From assembly GCF_000316575.1 (NCBI RefSeq), contig NC_019682.1:1116001-1180000 (forward strand): 64,000 nt of DNA, given 5' to 3'. Below the pieces are notes generated by a model. It worked only from the letters and a program-made list of their open reading frames with translations, did no database searches and had not been told where the DNA came from. Every line of letters begins with the position of its first letter. Position 1 is the first letter of the stretch. Source of the stretch: Calothrix sp. PCC 7507 (GTDB lineage Bacteria > Cyanobacteriota > Cyanobacteriia > Cyanobacteriales > Nostocaceae). Below, piece after piece: positions 51,595 through 63,623 of this stretch. The position numbers and the translations under genes are program-made.

Positions 51595-52605
51595 TTATGC
51601 TGCTTCTCCTTCTTTGTCTGCTGAGTCTTCAATAGGTTCGACGTTTTTTTCTTCTGTGGTTAGTTGCAAGAACACATCTTCGAGGGTGGCGCTGACACGA
51701 CGCATTTCATGTAAACCAAATCCTGAACGCACTAAGGCAATGGTGATTTCTTGTCCTGGTTCTTGTCCTGGTTGTGAAATTACCCGCAGATAAGCACGAT
51801 TTTCCTGCACGGGGATATGACTATGCATCAGGGCTGTAGGAATAGATTCTACCAGACTGACACCTGGTACATTTTGCAGTACCTGTTTTGCTAGGGCAGC
51901 TTCTCCAGCAATTTCTAATTCATATCCAGACCCACCTGTCAACTGGGTCATGAGATTTTCTGGAGTGTTAGTTGCTACTATTTTGCCGCGATTGATGATG
52001 GCAACGCGGCTACAGGTCATGCTGACTTCTGGCAAAATATGCGTAGAAAGAATGATGGTGTGGGTTCCCGCCAGGCTTTTAATTAAATTCCGCACTTCAA
52101 TGATTTGTCGAGGATCAAGTCCTACGGTGGGTTCATCAAGGATAATCGCTGGTGGATCGTGGACGATCGCCTGAGCAATCCCCACTCTTTGGCGATATCC
52201 TTTAGAAAGCTTGCGAATAATCACTCGCTGCTTTTCTTGTAAATTGCAGCGTTCAATGGCTGCTTGCACTTTCGCGGGGCGATCGCCTGCTGATACTCCC
52301 TTAATTCTGGCGACAAAGTGTAAAAATCCCTCTACCGTCATCTCTGGATATAACGGTGGCGTTTCGGGTAAATAACCAATTCGTTGGCGCACAGCCAGAG
52401 AATTCTTATGGACATCATACCCAGCAATCTTCGCTGTACCCTTAGTTGCAGGTAAGTAACCAGCTAAAATCCGCATAGTTGTAGTTTTGCCAGCGCCATT
52501 AGGGCCTAAAAACCCGAGGATTTCCCCTGGTTCGACGCTAAAAGTGACATCAGCGATCGCTGGTGTAGAACCGTAGGTTTTACTCAGATGCTCAACTTCA
52601 ATCAT
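51595..52605 (-). CDS. ABC transporter ATP-binding protein (GldA-type)
   Basis: 336 residues. Walker A GFLGPNGAGKTTTMRIL, Q-loop region IGYLPETPPLYPEM, signature LSKGYRQRVGIAQAI, Walker B AIILDEPTVGLDP and H-loop IILSTHILPE. The last 80 residues form an extra domain after the nucleotide-binding part, typical of the GldA/CcmA-like group. First gene of the minus-strand Gld module, with the permease directly following. Confidence 0.94.
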   Translation of the reverse strand: MIEVEHLSKTYGSTPAIADVTFSVEPGEILGFLGPNGAGKTTTMRILAGYLPATKGTAKIAGYDVHKNSLAVRQRIGYLPETPPLYPEMTVEGFLHFVARIKGVSAGDRPAKVQAAIERCNLQEKQRVIIRKLSKGYRQRVGIAQAIVHDPPAIILDEPTVGLDPRQIIEVRNLIKSLAGTHTIILSTHILPEVSMTCSRVAIINRGKIVATNTPENLMTQLTGGSGYELEIAGEAALAKQVLQNVPGVSLVESIPTALMHSHIPVQENRAYLRVISQPGQEPGQEITIALVRSGFGLHEMRRVSATLEDVFLQLTTEEKNVEPIEDSADKEGEAA

Positions 52606-52655
52606 CAGGCTCGTGGTGATAAGATATCAAACAATATTAGAACATGATGTTTTAT

Positions 52656-52724
52656 TGGGGATTGGGGATTGGGGATTGGGGACTGGGGATTGGGGACTGG
52701 GGATTGGTGACTGGGGATTGGTGA
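52656..52724. repeat. Heptamer array (GGGGATT/GGGGACT)
   Basis: About ten tandem units; reverse complement of the CCCCAAT/CCCCAGT type seen at 40842. Between divergent ABC and nuclease-fold genes. Confidence 0.85.
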
Positions 52725-52811
52725 CAAATGACAAATCCCGATAGTGTTTTCTCATTAGTTCATGTCTTAATTTACCTGTCAGACTTCAGACTTCAGACTT
52801 CAGACTTTAAA

Positions 52812-53414
52812 ATGTCATACAGTGCCTTTAGTTTCAACAAAGTTAAAAAAGACTTCAATCTGACAGTTGTTGAAAATCAAGACTTATTTCTCAATACAGA
52901 AGTTGTTGCACCTACAGATTACCTCAATATTACTTTGGCAGAGCATTTGCCTTTAGTAACTGCAATTAATACAGAAAAAGCACGTTCTGAATTAGTGATC
53001 ATGCCAGTTATGATCGAGGTCAGACGTTATTTAAAGTACCAAATTAGTATTTTTTCTGGTTCAGAATTTAATGTTGATGCTGAAAAGGGGTTAGAGGGAC
53101 GTTGTGATTTTATCTTGTGTAGATCGCAGGAACAATATGATATTACCAGTCCTGTTGTGACGATTGTGGAAGCCAAAAATGAGAGCATTAAATCAGGTTT
53201 GGGACAGTGTATTGCTACAATGATTGCAGCTAGATTGTTCAACCAACAACAAGAAAATTCTATCGATGAAATCTATGGTGTTGTCACAACAGGAACTGAT
53301 TGGAAATTCTTGAAGCTTTGCGACAGTACTGTTTTTATTGACAAGCAAGATTATTTTATTAAGGAAGTAGACAAAATTTTAGGCATTTTGGCTATGAGTC
53401 TGACACTTCATTAA
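52812..53414 (+). CDS. PD-(D/E)XK nuclease-fold protein
   Basis: 200 residues from ATG 52812 (an upstream frame from 52728 reads through repeats). The fold's core can be picked out: E60 in KARSELVIMPVM, D99 in LEGRCDFILCRS, and E120-A-K122 in VVTIVEAKNESI, followed by GLGQCIATMIAARLFN. This is the restriction-endonuclease-like pattern E...D...ExK. No recognition domain is visible. Similar orphan proteins are common in filamentous cyanobacteria; function unknown. Confidence 0.75.
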   Translation: MSYSAFSFNKVKKDFNLTVVENQDLFLNTEVVAPTDYLNITLAEHLPLVTAINTEKARSELVIMPVMIEVRRYLKYQISIFSGSEFNVDAEKGLEGRCDFILCRSQEQYDITSPVVTIVEAKNESIKSGLGQCIATMIAARLFNQQQENSIDEIYGVVTTGTDWKFLKLCDSTVFIDKQDYFIKEVDKILGILAMSLTLH

Positions 53415-53497
53415 AAAGTTGAGATAGCAAATGCGATCGCAGTTTTGAACCCATTTGCCTAAGTGCGATCGCTCTGCTTGTCGCAAACATCCCATGA

Positions 53498-54427
<930 letters not shown>

Positions 54428-54431
54428 AGGA

Positions 54432-54468
54432 AAGTATGAAGTATGAAGTATGAAGTATGAAGTATGAA
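54432..54468. repeat. Heptamer repeat (AGTATGA)
   Basis: Five AGTATGA units after the fabG stop codon. Confidence 0.8.
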
Positions 54469-54493
54469 TTAACCCTTCAGGCTTCAGGCTTCA

Positions 54494-55576
54494 TCAAACA
54501 TTCCTGAGCCTTTGCCAGATAGTAAAGCTCAAAAGCATAATAATGCTGATGACAGTTGCCAGCATCACCACCAGAGTCATCCCCTGGATTCTCATCGCTA
54601 GCACGTTGCAAACTAAAGTCACTGACCACAGAGTGATTGCTGCACGGCGTTGGGAGAATCCCCAAGCCAGCAAGCGGTGATGGAGGTGGTCTTTACCAGG
54701 GGTACTCATGGGATTTTTGCCCGCCATCAGTCGTCGCACAATTACTTGAGTAGTGTCTAACACTGGTAACAGCAAAAATAAAACAGTAGGGACTAGGGAA
54801 AATACGGTAGTTACTTGCAGTTTGCCTAAAATACTAGTTGCCGCTAACACATAACCGAAAAAGTATGCACCAGCATCACCCATGATGATCCTTGAGGGGT
54901 GAAAATTATGGCGCAAAAAGCCCAGTGCTGCCCCTCCTAATGCTGCTAGTACTAGAGTTGCTGCTGCTCGATTGGGAATCTGAGCAGAAACCGCTAATAG
55001 ACTCATAGCAGTGATAAAGCTGATTCCTCCCGCCAAACCATCCATACCGTCCATCAGGTTGACGGCATTGGTAATACCTACTACCCAAAATACCGTAAGC
55101 AGTATTGACAGAAGATAGTCGATGGGAGTGCCAAAAGTGACTTCAATCCTAATACCATTAGCCACCAGCAACAGTGCTGTCAGCACCTGAGTAAACATGC
55201 GAACGGAGGGAGGTAAGCCGAATTGGTCATCGATAAAGCCAACAAGGACTAATATCGTACCTCCCAAAAGAATGGTCAGCACCTGAACCAATACACCTTG
55301 CAGTTCTATTGGTCGTAAAAGAGTAGCTAGTACCAAAGCGGCAATTACTCCCGCGTAGATAGCTAGCCCCCCTGCATTGGGTAAAGGTTCTCGATTGAGT
55401 CGCCGTGCGTTTGGTTGGTCTGCCCAACCCACCCGCAAGGCAAATTTGCGTACTGTCGGCATCAACCGCCACGTTACTAGCCCAGCCAAGAGAAATGTAA
55501 ATACTACTGCTAACCAGCCGGTGCCGCTAGGGTCAGCAATACCGAGGTACTTAAGGGAGTTGTATAAAAAGTTCAT
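54494..55576 (-). CDS. MraY/WecA-type glycosyl-1-phosphate transferase
   Basis: 360 residues with about ten transmembrane helices. Transfers a sugar-1-phosphate from UDP-sugar to undecaprenyl phosphate, as in WecA/TagO. Hallmarks are LVGFIDDQFGLPPSVRMF (DD metal site), NAVNLMDGMDGLAGGISFIT, IIMGDAGAYFFGYVLA and KDHLHHRLLAWGFSQR (HHR). It would start polysaccharide or wall glycopolymer synthesis. Start taken at ATG 55576; TTG 55588 is an alternative. Divergent to groEL. Confidence 0.92.
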   Translation of the reverse strand: MNFLYNSLKYLGIADPSGTGWLAVVFTFLLAGLVTWRLMPTVRKFALRVGWADQPNARRLNREPLPNAGGLAIYAGVIAALVLATLLRPIELQGVLVQVLTILLGGTILVLVGFIDDQFGLPPSVRMFTQVLTALLLVANGIRIEVTFGTPIDYLLSILLTVFWVVGITNAVNLMDGMDGLAGGISFITAMSLLAVSAQIPNRAAATLVLAALGGAALGFLRHNFHPSRIIMGDAGAYFFGYVLAATSILGKLQVTTVFSLVPTVLFLLLPVLDTTQVIVRRLMAGKNPMSTPGKDHLHHRLLAWGFSQRRAAITLWSVTLVCNVLAMRIQGMTLVVMLATVISIIMLLSFTIWQRLRNV

Positions 55577-55674
55577 CTCCCAATTCAACCATGACTGCCA
55601 ATATCGGAAATGAGTATCAACTGTATACTAATCAATTTTTTTATTTCCATTTGTAACCTGAACTGATCGGAGAA

Positions 55675-55701
55675 TTAGCACTCTTGTCCTGTGAGTGCTA
55701 A
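55675..55701 (+). promoter_or_regulatory. CIRCE element (HrcA operator) of groEL
   Basis: TTAGCACTC-N9-GAGTGCTAA, a perfect 9-base inverted repeat with 9-base spacer, 32 bases upstream of the groEL start. This is the exact consensus of the CIRCE operator bound by HrcA in heat-shock control. Confidence 0.97.
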
Positions 55702-55730
55702 ATTGTCTAATGGAAGCGCTTGAGAAATAA

Positions 55731-57413
<1,683 letters not shown>

Positions 57414-57785
57414 GCTCTGCTTCCCCACCTAAATATTATTTATACAGTTTGTCTGAATCAGGCAAACTGTTTTTTTTTAACAGTTAAGCGATCGCGGCAT
57501 TTAAGCTGCATATTTCATCGTGTAGACTGTTGACCGTTAACTGATGACTGTTGACTGGTTTACCGGAACAGGGAATGATATCATGTGCGCTTGAATACCT
57601 AGGAACTGGTACAAACATCCTGATAGCCTGTTTTGCATTCCCCATGTTCTATTTCCTATTACCCATAATATAGCCTTTCCTAGGCTACTGAAGTACAAAT
57701 TTATCTGCGTTTAATTATTTTAGACCGTACCTTACTGGAGCGAGAAACGCTATAAATAATAACTAATTATTAAAGGCTAAAATTT
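57414..57785. other. Intergenic region downstream of groEL
   Basis: 372 bases: terminator at 57443-57478, CTGTTAA/GACTGTT-type repeats at 57527-57560 after a copy of CGGCATTTAAG(C/T)TGCAT also present at 38883, then plain AT-rich sequence up to corA. Confidence 0.55.
57443..57478 (+). terminator. Rho-independent terminator of groEL
   Basis: Stem ACAGTTTG-T-C / GG-CAAACTGT with a TGAATCA loop, followed by nine thymines, 30 bases after the stop codon. Confidence 0.85.
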
Positions 57786-58931
57786 ATGATCAAAAAACTG
57801 CGTCGCTTTTCCAAATTAGCAACTAAGCCATCATATACAGATGAGTTTTATCACCATCCTGGAACCATGCCAGGAACTATCATCATTGATGCCGATGCTC
57901 CACCACCAATAATTTTTCTGATTGACTACAACCAAACTGATTTTGTCCGTCAACAAATAGCAACCCCAGAAGAGTGTATTCCATATCTTGATACAGAGTC
58001 TGTTTCTTGGGTGGACGTACAAGGTTTAGGCAATCAAGATATCTTACAAAGATTAGGCCAAGTTTTTGATTTACATCCTCTAGTTTTAGAAGATGTTGTC
58101 AACGTGCCAGAACGTCCTAAAGTAGAAGATTATGAAGACCAACTATTATTTATTGCTCGTATGGTAGTACCAAAGGAACGAACATGTGGTTTTTATAGTG
58201 AGCAAGTGAGTTTAATTTTAGGAAAAAATTACTTGCTAACTGTGCAAGAAGAACCTGAACATGATTGTTTTGAAGGAGTCAGAACACGAATTGAAAAAGG
58301 CAGAGGCATCATTAAGCAGCAGAAAGCGGATTATTTAGCATATGCTCTGTTAGATGCAATTATTGATGGCTTTTTTCCAGTTCTAGAACTTTATGGAGAG
58401 CGAATTCAAGAGTTAGAAGAAGAAGTAATGCTCAATCCTACTCGACAAACCCTACAAGACATCTACAAAATTAGGCGAGAATTACTGCAACTGCGTCGTG
58501 CAATCTGGCCTCAAAGAGATGCGATTAATTCCTTAATTCGAGATAGCAGTGTCCTAATTGATCAGGATGTCAGAATCTACCTGCGAGACTGTTATGACCA
58601 TGCAGTGCAAGTAATGGATATGGTGGAAACTTATCGAGAATTAGCCTCTGGTTTAATGGATGTTTACCTGTCGTCAGTCAGCAACAAAATGAATGAAATC
58701 ATGAAACTGCTAACTATAGTTTCCTCGATATTTATTCCCCTAACTTTTGTGGCTGGAATATATGGCATGAATTTCAATACTGAAAAATCACCGTATAATA
58801 TGCCTGAATTGAATTGGTATTGGGGCTATCCAATTTGCATGGGGACTATGGGAGCGATCGCAGGTTGTTTATTATTCTTTTTTTGGCGGCGGGGATGGCT
58901 GGAAAATTCGGTAAAAATTCAGAAAGATTAA
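57786..58931 (+). CDS. corA: Magnesium/cobalt transporter CorA
   Basis: 381 residues. A large cytosolic N-terminal domain with WVDVQGLGNQDILQRLGQVF, DLHPLVLEDVVNVPERPKVE, a long helix and, at the C-terminus, two transmembrane helices. The Gly-Met-Asn selectivity motif is in FVAGIYGMNFNTE. This is the usual CorA layout; Mg2+ uptake is the likely role. Divergence from the next gene suggests a separate transcript. Confidence 0.94.
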   Translation: MIKKLRRFSKLATKPSYTDEFYHHPGTMPGTIIIDADAPPPIIFLIDYNQTDFVRQQIATPEECIPYLDTESVSWVDVQGLGNQDILQRLGQVFDLHPLVLEDVVNVPERPKVEDYEDQLLFIARMVVPKERTCGFYSEQVSLILGKNYLLTVQEEPEHDCFEGVRTRIEKGRGIIKQQKADYLAYALLDAIIDGFFPVLELYGERIQELEEEVMLNPTRQTLQDIYKIRRELLQLRRAIWPQRDAINSLIRDSSVLIDQDVRIYLRDCYDHAVQVMDMVETYRELASGLMDVYLSSVSNKMNEIMKLLTIVSSIFIPLTFVAGIYGMNFNTEKSPYNMPELNWYWGYPICMGTMGAIAGCLLFFFWRRGWLENSVKIQKD

Positions 58932-58994
58932 AGAGGTAAAACTAGCAATGAGTCCAACATACAAAATCAGCACAGGGAGTTAATATTATAAGTC

Positions 58995-59699
58995 ATGGTA
59001 AGAAGTGGCGACCAGAATTTAGTTGTTTTGACGCTTTATATCATCGGTGTCTCTTACGTCTTCAATCGCATGATTGAATCTATCGATGATAAGATTAAGT
59101 ATGTGTTTCAAAAAGCAGTTGTCGATGAACAACTTAAAGAGCAAAACCTCCAAGACCAAATTGGGGTTTCCTTTAAATTTGGTGACTCCAACTCATTTGA
59201 TGACGTGAAAGAATTGTCGCTGAGTATTGAGAATAAATCTGAAAATATAGCCGTATATATTGACTGGGACAATAGTTCTTTAGTCATTGAACATACTAAG
59301 CAATCGCTCCGAGTGATTCGCAAATCACCAGATTTGACGCGTGACTTAGCTGTACCTCAAAGTCCTAGCCTAATTGCTCCCAAGAAAACACTATCAGAGA
59401 ACGTGTCAGCAGAAAATGTATTCGAGCGGGATAAAGAAGTTGGTACTTACTCAGCCAAAAAACCGATAATTGATATCGCCGCGCTGCAAAAAAATAAGGG
59501 ACAGAAAAAGTTGTACAACGACTTTATCAATGGCAGAGAAGAGTTAAAATTTTCACTACAACTAGTACTACGGATATCTGAAGTGCGTGTGGGTTTAGCT
59601 CCAGGTATCAATATCCCACCTATGTGCATTCTCAACTGTCCCTTCACTGTCAAGAAACTGCCCTGGACATACGCTCTCCCCTGGAATAAAAAGAAGTAA
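58995..59699 (+). CDS. Hypothetical protein
   Basis: 234 residues. A hydrophobic N-terminal segment (QNLVVLTLYIIGVSYVFNRM) could be a membrane anchor. Two regions look folded: residues 55-115 with beta character (IGVSFKFGDSNSFDDVKELS, ENIAVYIDWDNSSLVIEH) and 175-234 (LKFSLQLVLRISEVRVGLAP, MCILNCPFTVKKLPW). No family recognised. It follows corA by 63 bases and could be in the same operon. Confidence 0.7.
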   Translation: MVRSGDQNLVVLTLYIIGVSYVFNRMIESIDDKIKYVFQKAVVDEQLKEQNLQDQIGVSFKFGDSNSFDDVKELSLSIENKSENIAVYIDWDNSSLVIEHTKQSLRVIRKSPDLTRDLAVPQSPSLIAPKKTLSENVSAENVFERDKEVGTYSAKKPIIDIAALQKNKGQKKLYNDFINGREELKFSLQLVLRISEVRVGLAPGINIPPMCILNCPFTVKKLPWTYALPWNKKK

Positions 59700-59743
59700 T
59701 TCAAAACGTACACGCCGTGCCATCCAAGATTAAACTGGATATT

Positions 59744-60180
59744 GGGAAGGAGTAGGCGTAGGCAGTTGCAGATCAGTCACAATGGCTGGTTTGAGGAAAG
59801 TCCGGGCTCCCGAAAGACCAAACTTGCTGGATAACGTCCAGTGCGAGCGATCGCGAGGATAGTGCCACAGAAAGATACCGCCAATACAAGTCAAAAGTAA
59901 AAAGTAAAAAGGCAAAAGAAAGATTTCTTTCTTTTTACTTTTGCCTTTTATCTTTTGCCTTTTTTGGTAAGGGTGCAAAGGTGCGGTAAGAGCGCACCAG
60001 CAGCGTCGAGAGGCGCTGGCTCGGTAAACCCCGGTTGGGTGCAAGGCCAAAGGAACTACGGTTGGTCTTTTACCAGTTCCGCTAACACAGAGCCGCTAGA
60101 GGCGTTTGGTGACAGACGTCCCAGATAGATAACTGCCCTCGAAAGAGAACAGAACCCGGCTTACCATCTGCTCTTTCCTT
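59744..60180 (+). ncRNA. rnpB: RNase P RNA (class A, cyanobacterial)
   Basis: The catalytic RNA that trims 5' leaders from pre-tRNA. Recognised by the conserved blocks GAGGAAAGTCCGGGCTCC (P4 5' strand), GGTGCAAAGGTGCGGTAAGA and CACCAGCAGCG... , GGTAAACCCC, and the 3' block AGAACCCGGCTTA (P4 3' strand). The ends pair as AAGGAG/CTCTTT. The segment 59886-59966 is an insert of AAAAGTA-type tandem repeats forming a long hairpin, known from RNase P RNAs of heterocystous cyanobacteria. Exact ends are approximate. Confidence 0.93.
59886..59966. repeat. Tandem-repeat insertion in rnpB
   Basis: A-rich and T-rich halves (AAAAAGTAAAAAGGCAAAAG and CTTTTTACTTTTGCCTTTTA) fold on each other; heptamer-like units. 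It lengthens a peripheral helix of the RNA. Confidence 0.8.
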
Positions 60181-60226
60181 ATAATGGAGTACTAAGCATT
60201 TCCAGCTTGTACTCCATTATGTTTTT
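60181..60226 (+). terminator. Terminator of rnpB
   Basis: Perfect 12-base stem ATAATGGAGTAC (60181-60192) / GTACTCCATTAT (60209-60220) followed by GTTTTTG, directly after the RNA. Confidence 0.85.
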
Positions 60227-60246
60227 GTAAAGATTCTATGGGAGTC

Positions 60247-60270
60247 AGGACTTACGCAACTGGCACATAT
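60247..60270. repeat. AGGACTTACGCAA end copy
   Basis: AGGACTTACGCAACTGGCAC followed by ATAT and AGAGTCAAG units, like the left end of the element at 23680; no matching right end. Confidence 0.6.
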
Positions 60271-60404
60271 ACTGGGTTCAAGAGTAAAGAGTCAAGGTTT
60301 GTTGGACTTTTGACTGTACCAATTTTAAATTTTAGATGATTTCGGTTGACAAATGACCAATGACAACCATTGCCAGTTAGCTGGAATTGCGCCGACCTAC
60401 TTAC

Positions 60405-61712
60405 TCACTTTTTAACTAAAAAATATGCTGTAGCATAATCAGGGAATTGTGCAATATGCTGCCCAAAATCTTGTTTATTCTGAAAAACTCCTGCTAAAAA
60501 ATCTAGTTGATAAAGATTGGGTAAAAATGCTCCGCCTGTATCGGCAATAACCCCCATTTGCAGTTGTTTACGTCCACCTTTAGTATGCTCAAGAACTATC
60601 AATCTACCTAAGCCAATATTCAGGACATCCCCCGCAAAAGTCACTCCTGGTTTGATGGAAATCTTAGCGTCTATTTTGTATCCATATCCCTTGATAGCAT
60701 CAACCTGTTTAAAATACCAATAACGCTTTTGTGCTGTTGCTTTCAATCCCCGGATATAAGACATTTCATTGTTTCTATCGACATTAAAAAATGCCTTAGA
60801 ACCATCTATAAAATTAATCAGGATTGTCCCTTCCATTAGCGCCTCTTCTAAACCATCACGGGTTAGATAAGCAAGAGGTTCAACCTTGCCAAATTCTTTG
60901 CCATTTGGTTCATAAATACCTGATAGAACATCCTGTTTTGTATATTTTGTGTAAAATTTATCGTTTCCTAAATTTGCTTTTAAACTATAGATTGGTATAT
61001 TATAGGTAGAAGTTTTCTTACGGGAACCTGGATGAGTAAAGACTGCATACTTTGTAATTCGTAATCGTTTTTGATTGAGTGTTTCTGGGTTATGAGCAGA
61101 CCACTTAATGACTCGAAAGTTAGTGTTGATAAAATTAGAGTCTTGTAAACGAGTAGCGCGATTATTAGCAATATCCTCCTTTAAGATAGTAATCATGAAA
61201 TCTAGGGTTTTGAGAATATCTGATGCAGTAACTCCTTGAGTAGAGAGTAGCCCTTTACGGAGAATGTCTGGGTCTTCATTGGAATAATCTTGAAAATATT
61301 TTCTCGTATTTACTAAAACGGTTAATAAATCTCCTTGATGGAAATTAACTTTTACAGGTGGTAGTGTTCCTGGATTTAAAATTTGACCACCATTAATGCT
61401 AAATTTATATTTTTTCCATTCATCAATGACTGAATAAGATGCCGATGCAGGTTTATCTTGATGAGTCAAATTCTGACTTAATGTTTTCTGAGTAGTTGTA
61501 AAGTTCAGTAACCTTGTAGATATTTGACGAGTTTCTGTAGGTAAAATTGTATTTTCTCGCTGATTAAATGATAAGTTATTGGCATCATCATAGTGTTGAG
61601 ATTGCTGTCTACTTTCAGGATGTGAGTATAGATAGCTACTGCCTAAGCCAGCAAGCAATAAAGTAGCAATACTTACTGTGAAGCGGAAATGTTTACTGAA
61701 TTGGATACTCAT
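60405..61712 (-). CDS. MltA/3D-domain protein (putative lytic transglycosylase)
   Basis: 435 residues. N-terminal signal anchor (FTVSIATLLLAGLGSSYLYS). The middle and C-terminal parts resemble the double-psi-barrel of MltA enzymes: VLSGIYEPNGKEFG, DGLEEALMEGTILINFIDGS, KAFF, and the 3D motif MGVIADTGGAFLPNLYQLDF with the aspartate believed to be catalytic. It would cleave peptidoglycan in the periplasm. Sequence is diverged from classical MltA, so the substrate is inferred. Confidence 0.72.
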   Translation of the reverse strand: MSIQFSKHFRFTVSIATLLLAGLGSSYLYSHPESRQQSQHYDDANNLSFNQRENTILPTETRQISTRLLNFTTTQKTLSQNLTHQDKPASASYSVIDEWKKYKFSINGGQILNPGTLPPVKVNFHQGDLLTVLVNTRKYFQDYSNEDPDILRKGLLSTQGVTASDILKTLDFMITILKEDIANNRATRLQDSNFINTNFRVIKWSAHNPETLNQKRLRITKYAVFTHPGSRKKTSTYNIPIYSLKANLGNDKFYTKYTKQDVLSGIYEPNGKEFGKVEPLAYLTRDGLEEALMEGTILINFIDGSKAFFNVDRNNEMSYIRGLKATAQKRYWYFKQVDAIKGYGYKIDAKISIKPGVTFAGDVLNIGLGRLIVLEHTKGGRKQLQMGVIADTGGAFLPNLYQLDFLAGVFQNKQDFGQHIAQFPDYATAYFLVKK

Positions 61713-62201
61713 AAGCTAAAATCGATGGCTAATATCAAATATTAATTGTACCTGCTTCGGTATTTGAACAATATTAGTGAAATAATGTTCCAAATATATA
61801 TATACAATAGAACATCACACATCGTTAAGTTGTGGGGAAAGCTCTAGCTAACCGTAAATAATACCTCCGCATCTTTAGTCACCAAAATGCGTGTAAATAA
61901 TTTTAGCAGTAGTCACTGGCTAACATAAATACTCAGTATTAACAAAGCTACAAATATTTTTTGCTAGATACTTTTACCAATTTGTGAAAAATTTATCTAT
62001 AATTTTTCCAGAGTTATTTATAAGATAAACGTCATTTAAATTACATAAACAAATTAAAAATAACTCTTTTGAACGAGTATTTGAATTATGCTGTACAGTA
62101 CATATTTTTTACATAAAGAGAAGCAAATGCTACTGTATGGAATCGCACCTCATTCTTTAATCATCAATAACCTAAAAATTTGACAAAAAATCTCAAGAAA
62201 A
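61713..62201. other. Intergenic region
   Basis: 489 bases between divergent genes. Contains the palindrome TGTACAGTACA at 62092-62102 and AT-rich sequence. No gene, RNA or tandem repeat found. Confidence 0.45.
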
Positions 62202-63509
62202 ATGTTGAGCATACCCGTAAATCTCAAATTACCCCGTGCGCCACGTTTAGTGACTTCCTTACCTGGAACTCATGCTCAAGCTATTATAGAACGCGATCGC
62301 GCTGTCACTTCCCCTTCCTACACCCGTGATTATCCCTTGGTTGTAGCGCGGGGTGAGGGCTGTATGGTGGAAGATGTGGATGGTAACGTATTTCTGGATA
62401 TGACGGCAGGTATTGCCGTTACCAACACCGGACACGCCCATCCAGAAGTCGTTGCAGCCATTCAAACCCAGTCGGCGCGTCTGTTACACATGTCAGGGAC
62501 AGATTTTTATTATGAGTCAATGGTGGAATTGGCAGAAAAATTAGCCAGTCGCGCCCCCTTCCCTGATAGTGCAAAGGTATTTTTCACTAATTCTGGGGCG
62601 GAATCTAATGAAGGGGCAATTAAACTAGCTAGATACTATACCAAACGCTCTCTAATTGTCGCCTGTTTGGGTGCATTCCACGGACGCACTTATGGCGCCA
62701 TGTCTCTTACTGCTTCCAAAGTAGTGCAAAGAGCAAATTTTGGCCCCTTAGTTCCGGGGGTGACTCATATTCCCTACGGTACTCACGCCAGTCTAGATTA
62801 CTTAGAAAAACAGTTATTCACTACAACCTTACCACCTCATGAAGTAGCGGCAATTGTCGTAGAGGCCATTCAAGGGGAAGGCGGCTACATAGTTCCTGAA
62901 GATGGTTTTTTGCAGCGAATTCGAGAAATATGCGATCGCTATGGCATCCTGATGATAGTCGATGAAGTGCAATCTGGTATGGGACGCACCGGTCGCCTGT
63001 TTGCGATCGAGCATTGGGGCGTCATGCCAGATATCATTACTACAGCTAAAGGTATCGCCAGCGGCTTACCTTTGGGTGCTATCCTCGCCCGTCCTGAGTT
63101 AATGACTTGGCCTCCCGGTGCCCACGCTACCACATTTGGCGGCAATCCGGTTGCTTGCGTTGCCGGTATTACCACTCTCCGGCTTTTAGAAACTGGTTTG
63201 ATGGCTAATGCTTCCCAGATGGGAGAGTTATTACAAGCTGGTTTAACCCACTTGCATGAAAAATTCCCCAGGATGTCCCCGCCACGAGGTAAAGGTTTAA
63301 TGGTAGCGGTGGATTTAGTGGATGAAGCGGGTAATCTTGATCATAAATTACGCGATCGCATCATTCAAGCAGCCTTCTTACGGGGTTTATTGTTACTAGG
63401 TTGTGGTAAAGCCGCAATTCGTTTTTGCCCGCCTCTAGTTATCGACAGCAATCAAATTCAAATCGCCCTGCAAATTCTCACTGAGATATTCAGGACATTG
63501 CCAGAATAG
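62202..63509 (+). CDS. Class III aminotransferase (acetylornithine/4-aminobutyrate type)
   Basis: 435 residues. PLP enzyme of the ornithine/GABA aminotransferase group: VEDVDGNVFLDMTAGIAVTN, FFTNSGAESNEGAIKLARYY, GAFHGRTYGAMSLTAS, VEAIQGEGGYIVPEDGFLQR, LMIVDEVQSGMGRTGRLFAI and TTAKGIASGLPLGAILARPE (Schiff-base lysine in AKG). The following DUF1338 gene suggests a role in lysine or 2-aminoadipate catabolism rather than arginine synthesis, but the sequence alone does not decide. Confidence 0.88.
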   Translation: MLSIPVNLKLPRAPRLVTSLPGTHAQAIIERDRAVTSPSYTRDYPLVVARGEGCMVEDVDGNVFLDMTAGIAVTNTGHAHPEVVAAIQTQSARLLHMSGTDFYYESMVELAEKLASRAPFPDSAKVFFTNSGAESNEGAIKLARYYTKRSLIVACLGAFHGRTYGAMSLTASKVVQRANFGPLVPGVTHIPYGTHASLDYLEKQLFTTTLPPHEVAAIVVEAIQGEGGYIVPEDGFLQRIREICDRYGILMIVDEVQSGMGRTGRLFAIEHWGVMPDIITTAKGIASGLPLGAILARPELMTWPPGAHATTFGGNPVACVAGITTLRLLETGLMANASQMGELLQAGLTHLHEKFPRMSPPRGKGLMVAVDLVDEAGNLDHKLRDRIIQAAFLRGLLLLGCGKAAIRFCPPLVIDSNQIQIALQILTEIFRTLPE

Positions 63510-63623
63510 AAATTACCATGCGATCGTGGTTAGGGGCAAACGGTTGTTTGCCCTCCAATTAGTAAAATTATTTTTATCAATCACTTTAAACGACTAGAGC
63601 ATAAGACAAATAACACATAACAA

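Noticed and set aside
59730-60050. 106-codon minus frame
   Set aside because: It lies antisense within rnpB, whose conserved RNA blocks explain the sequence.
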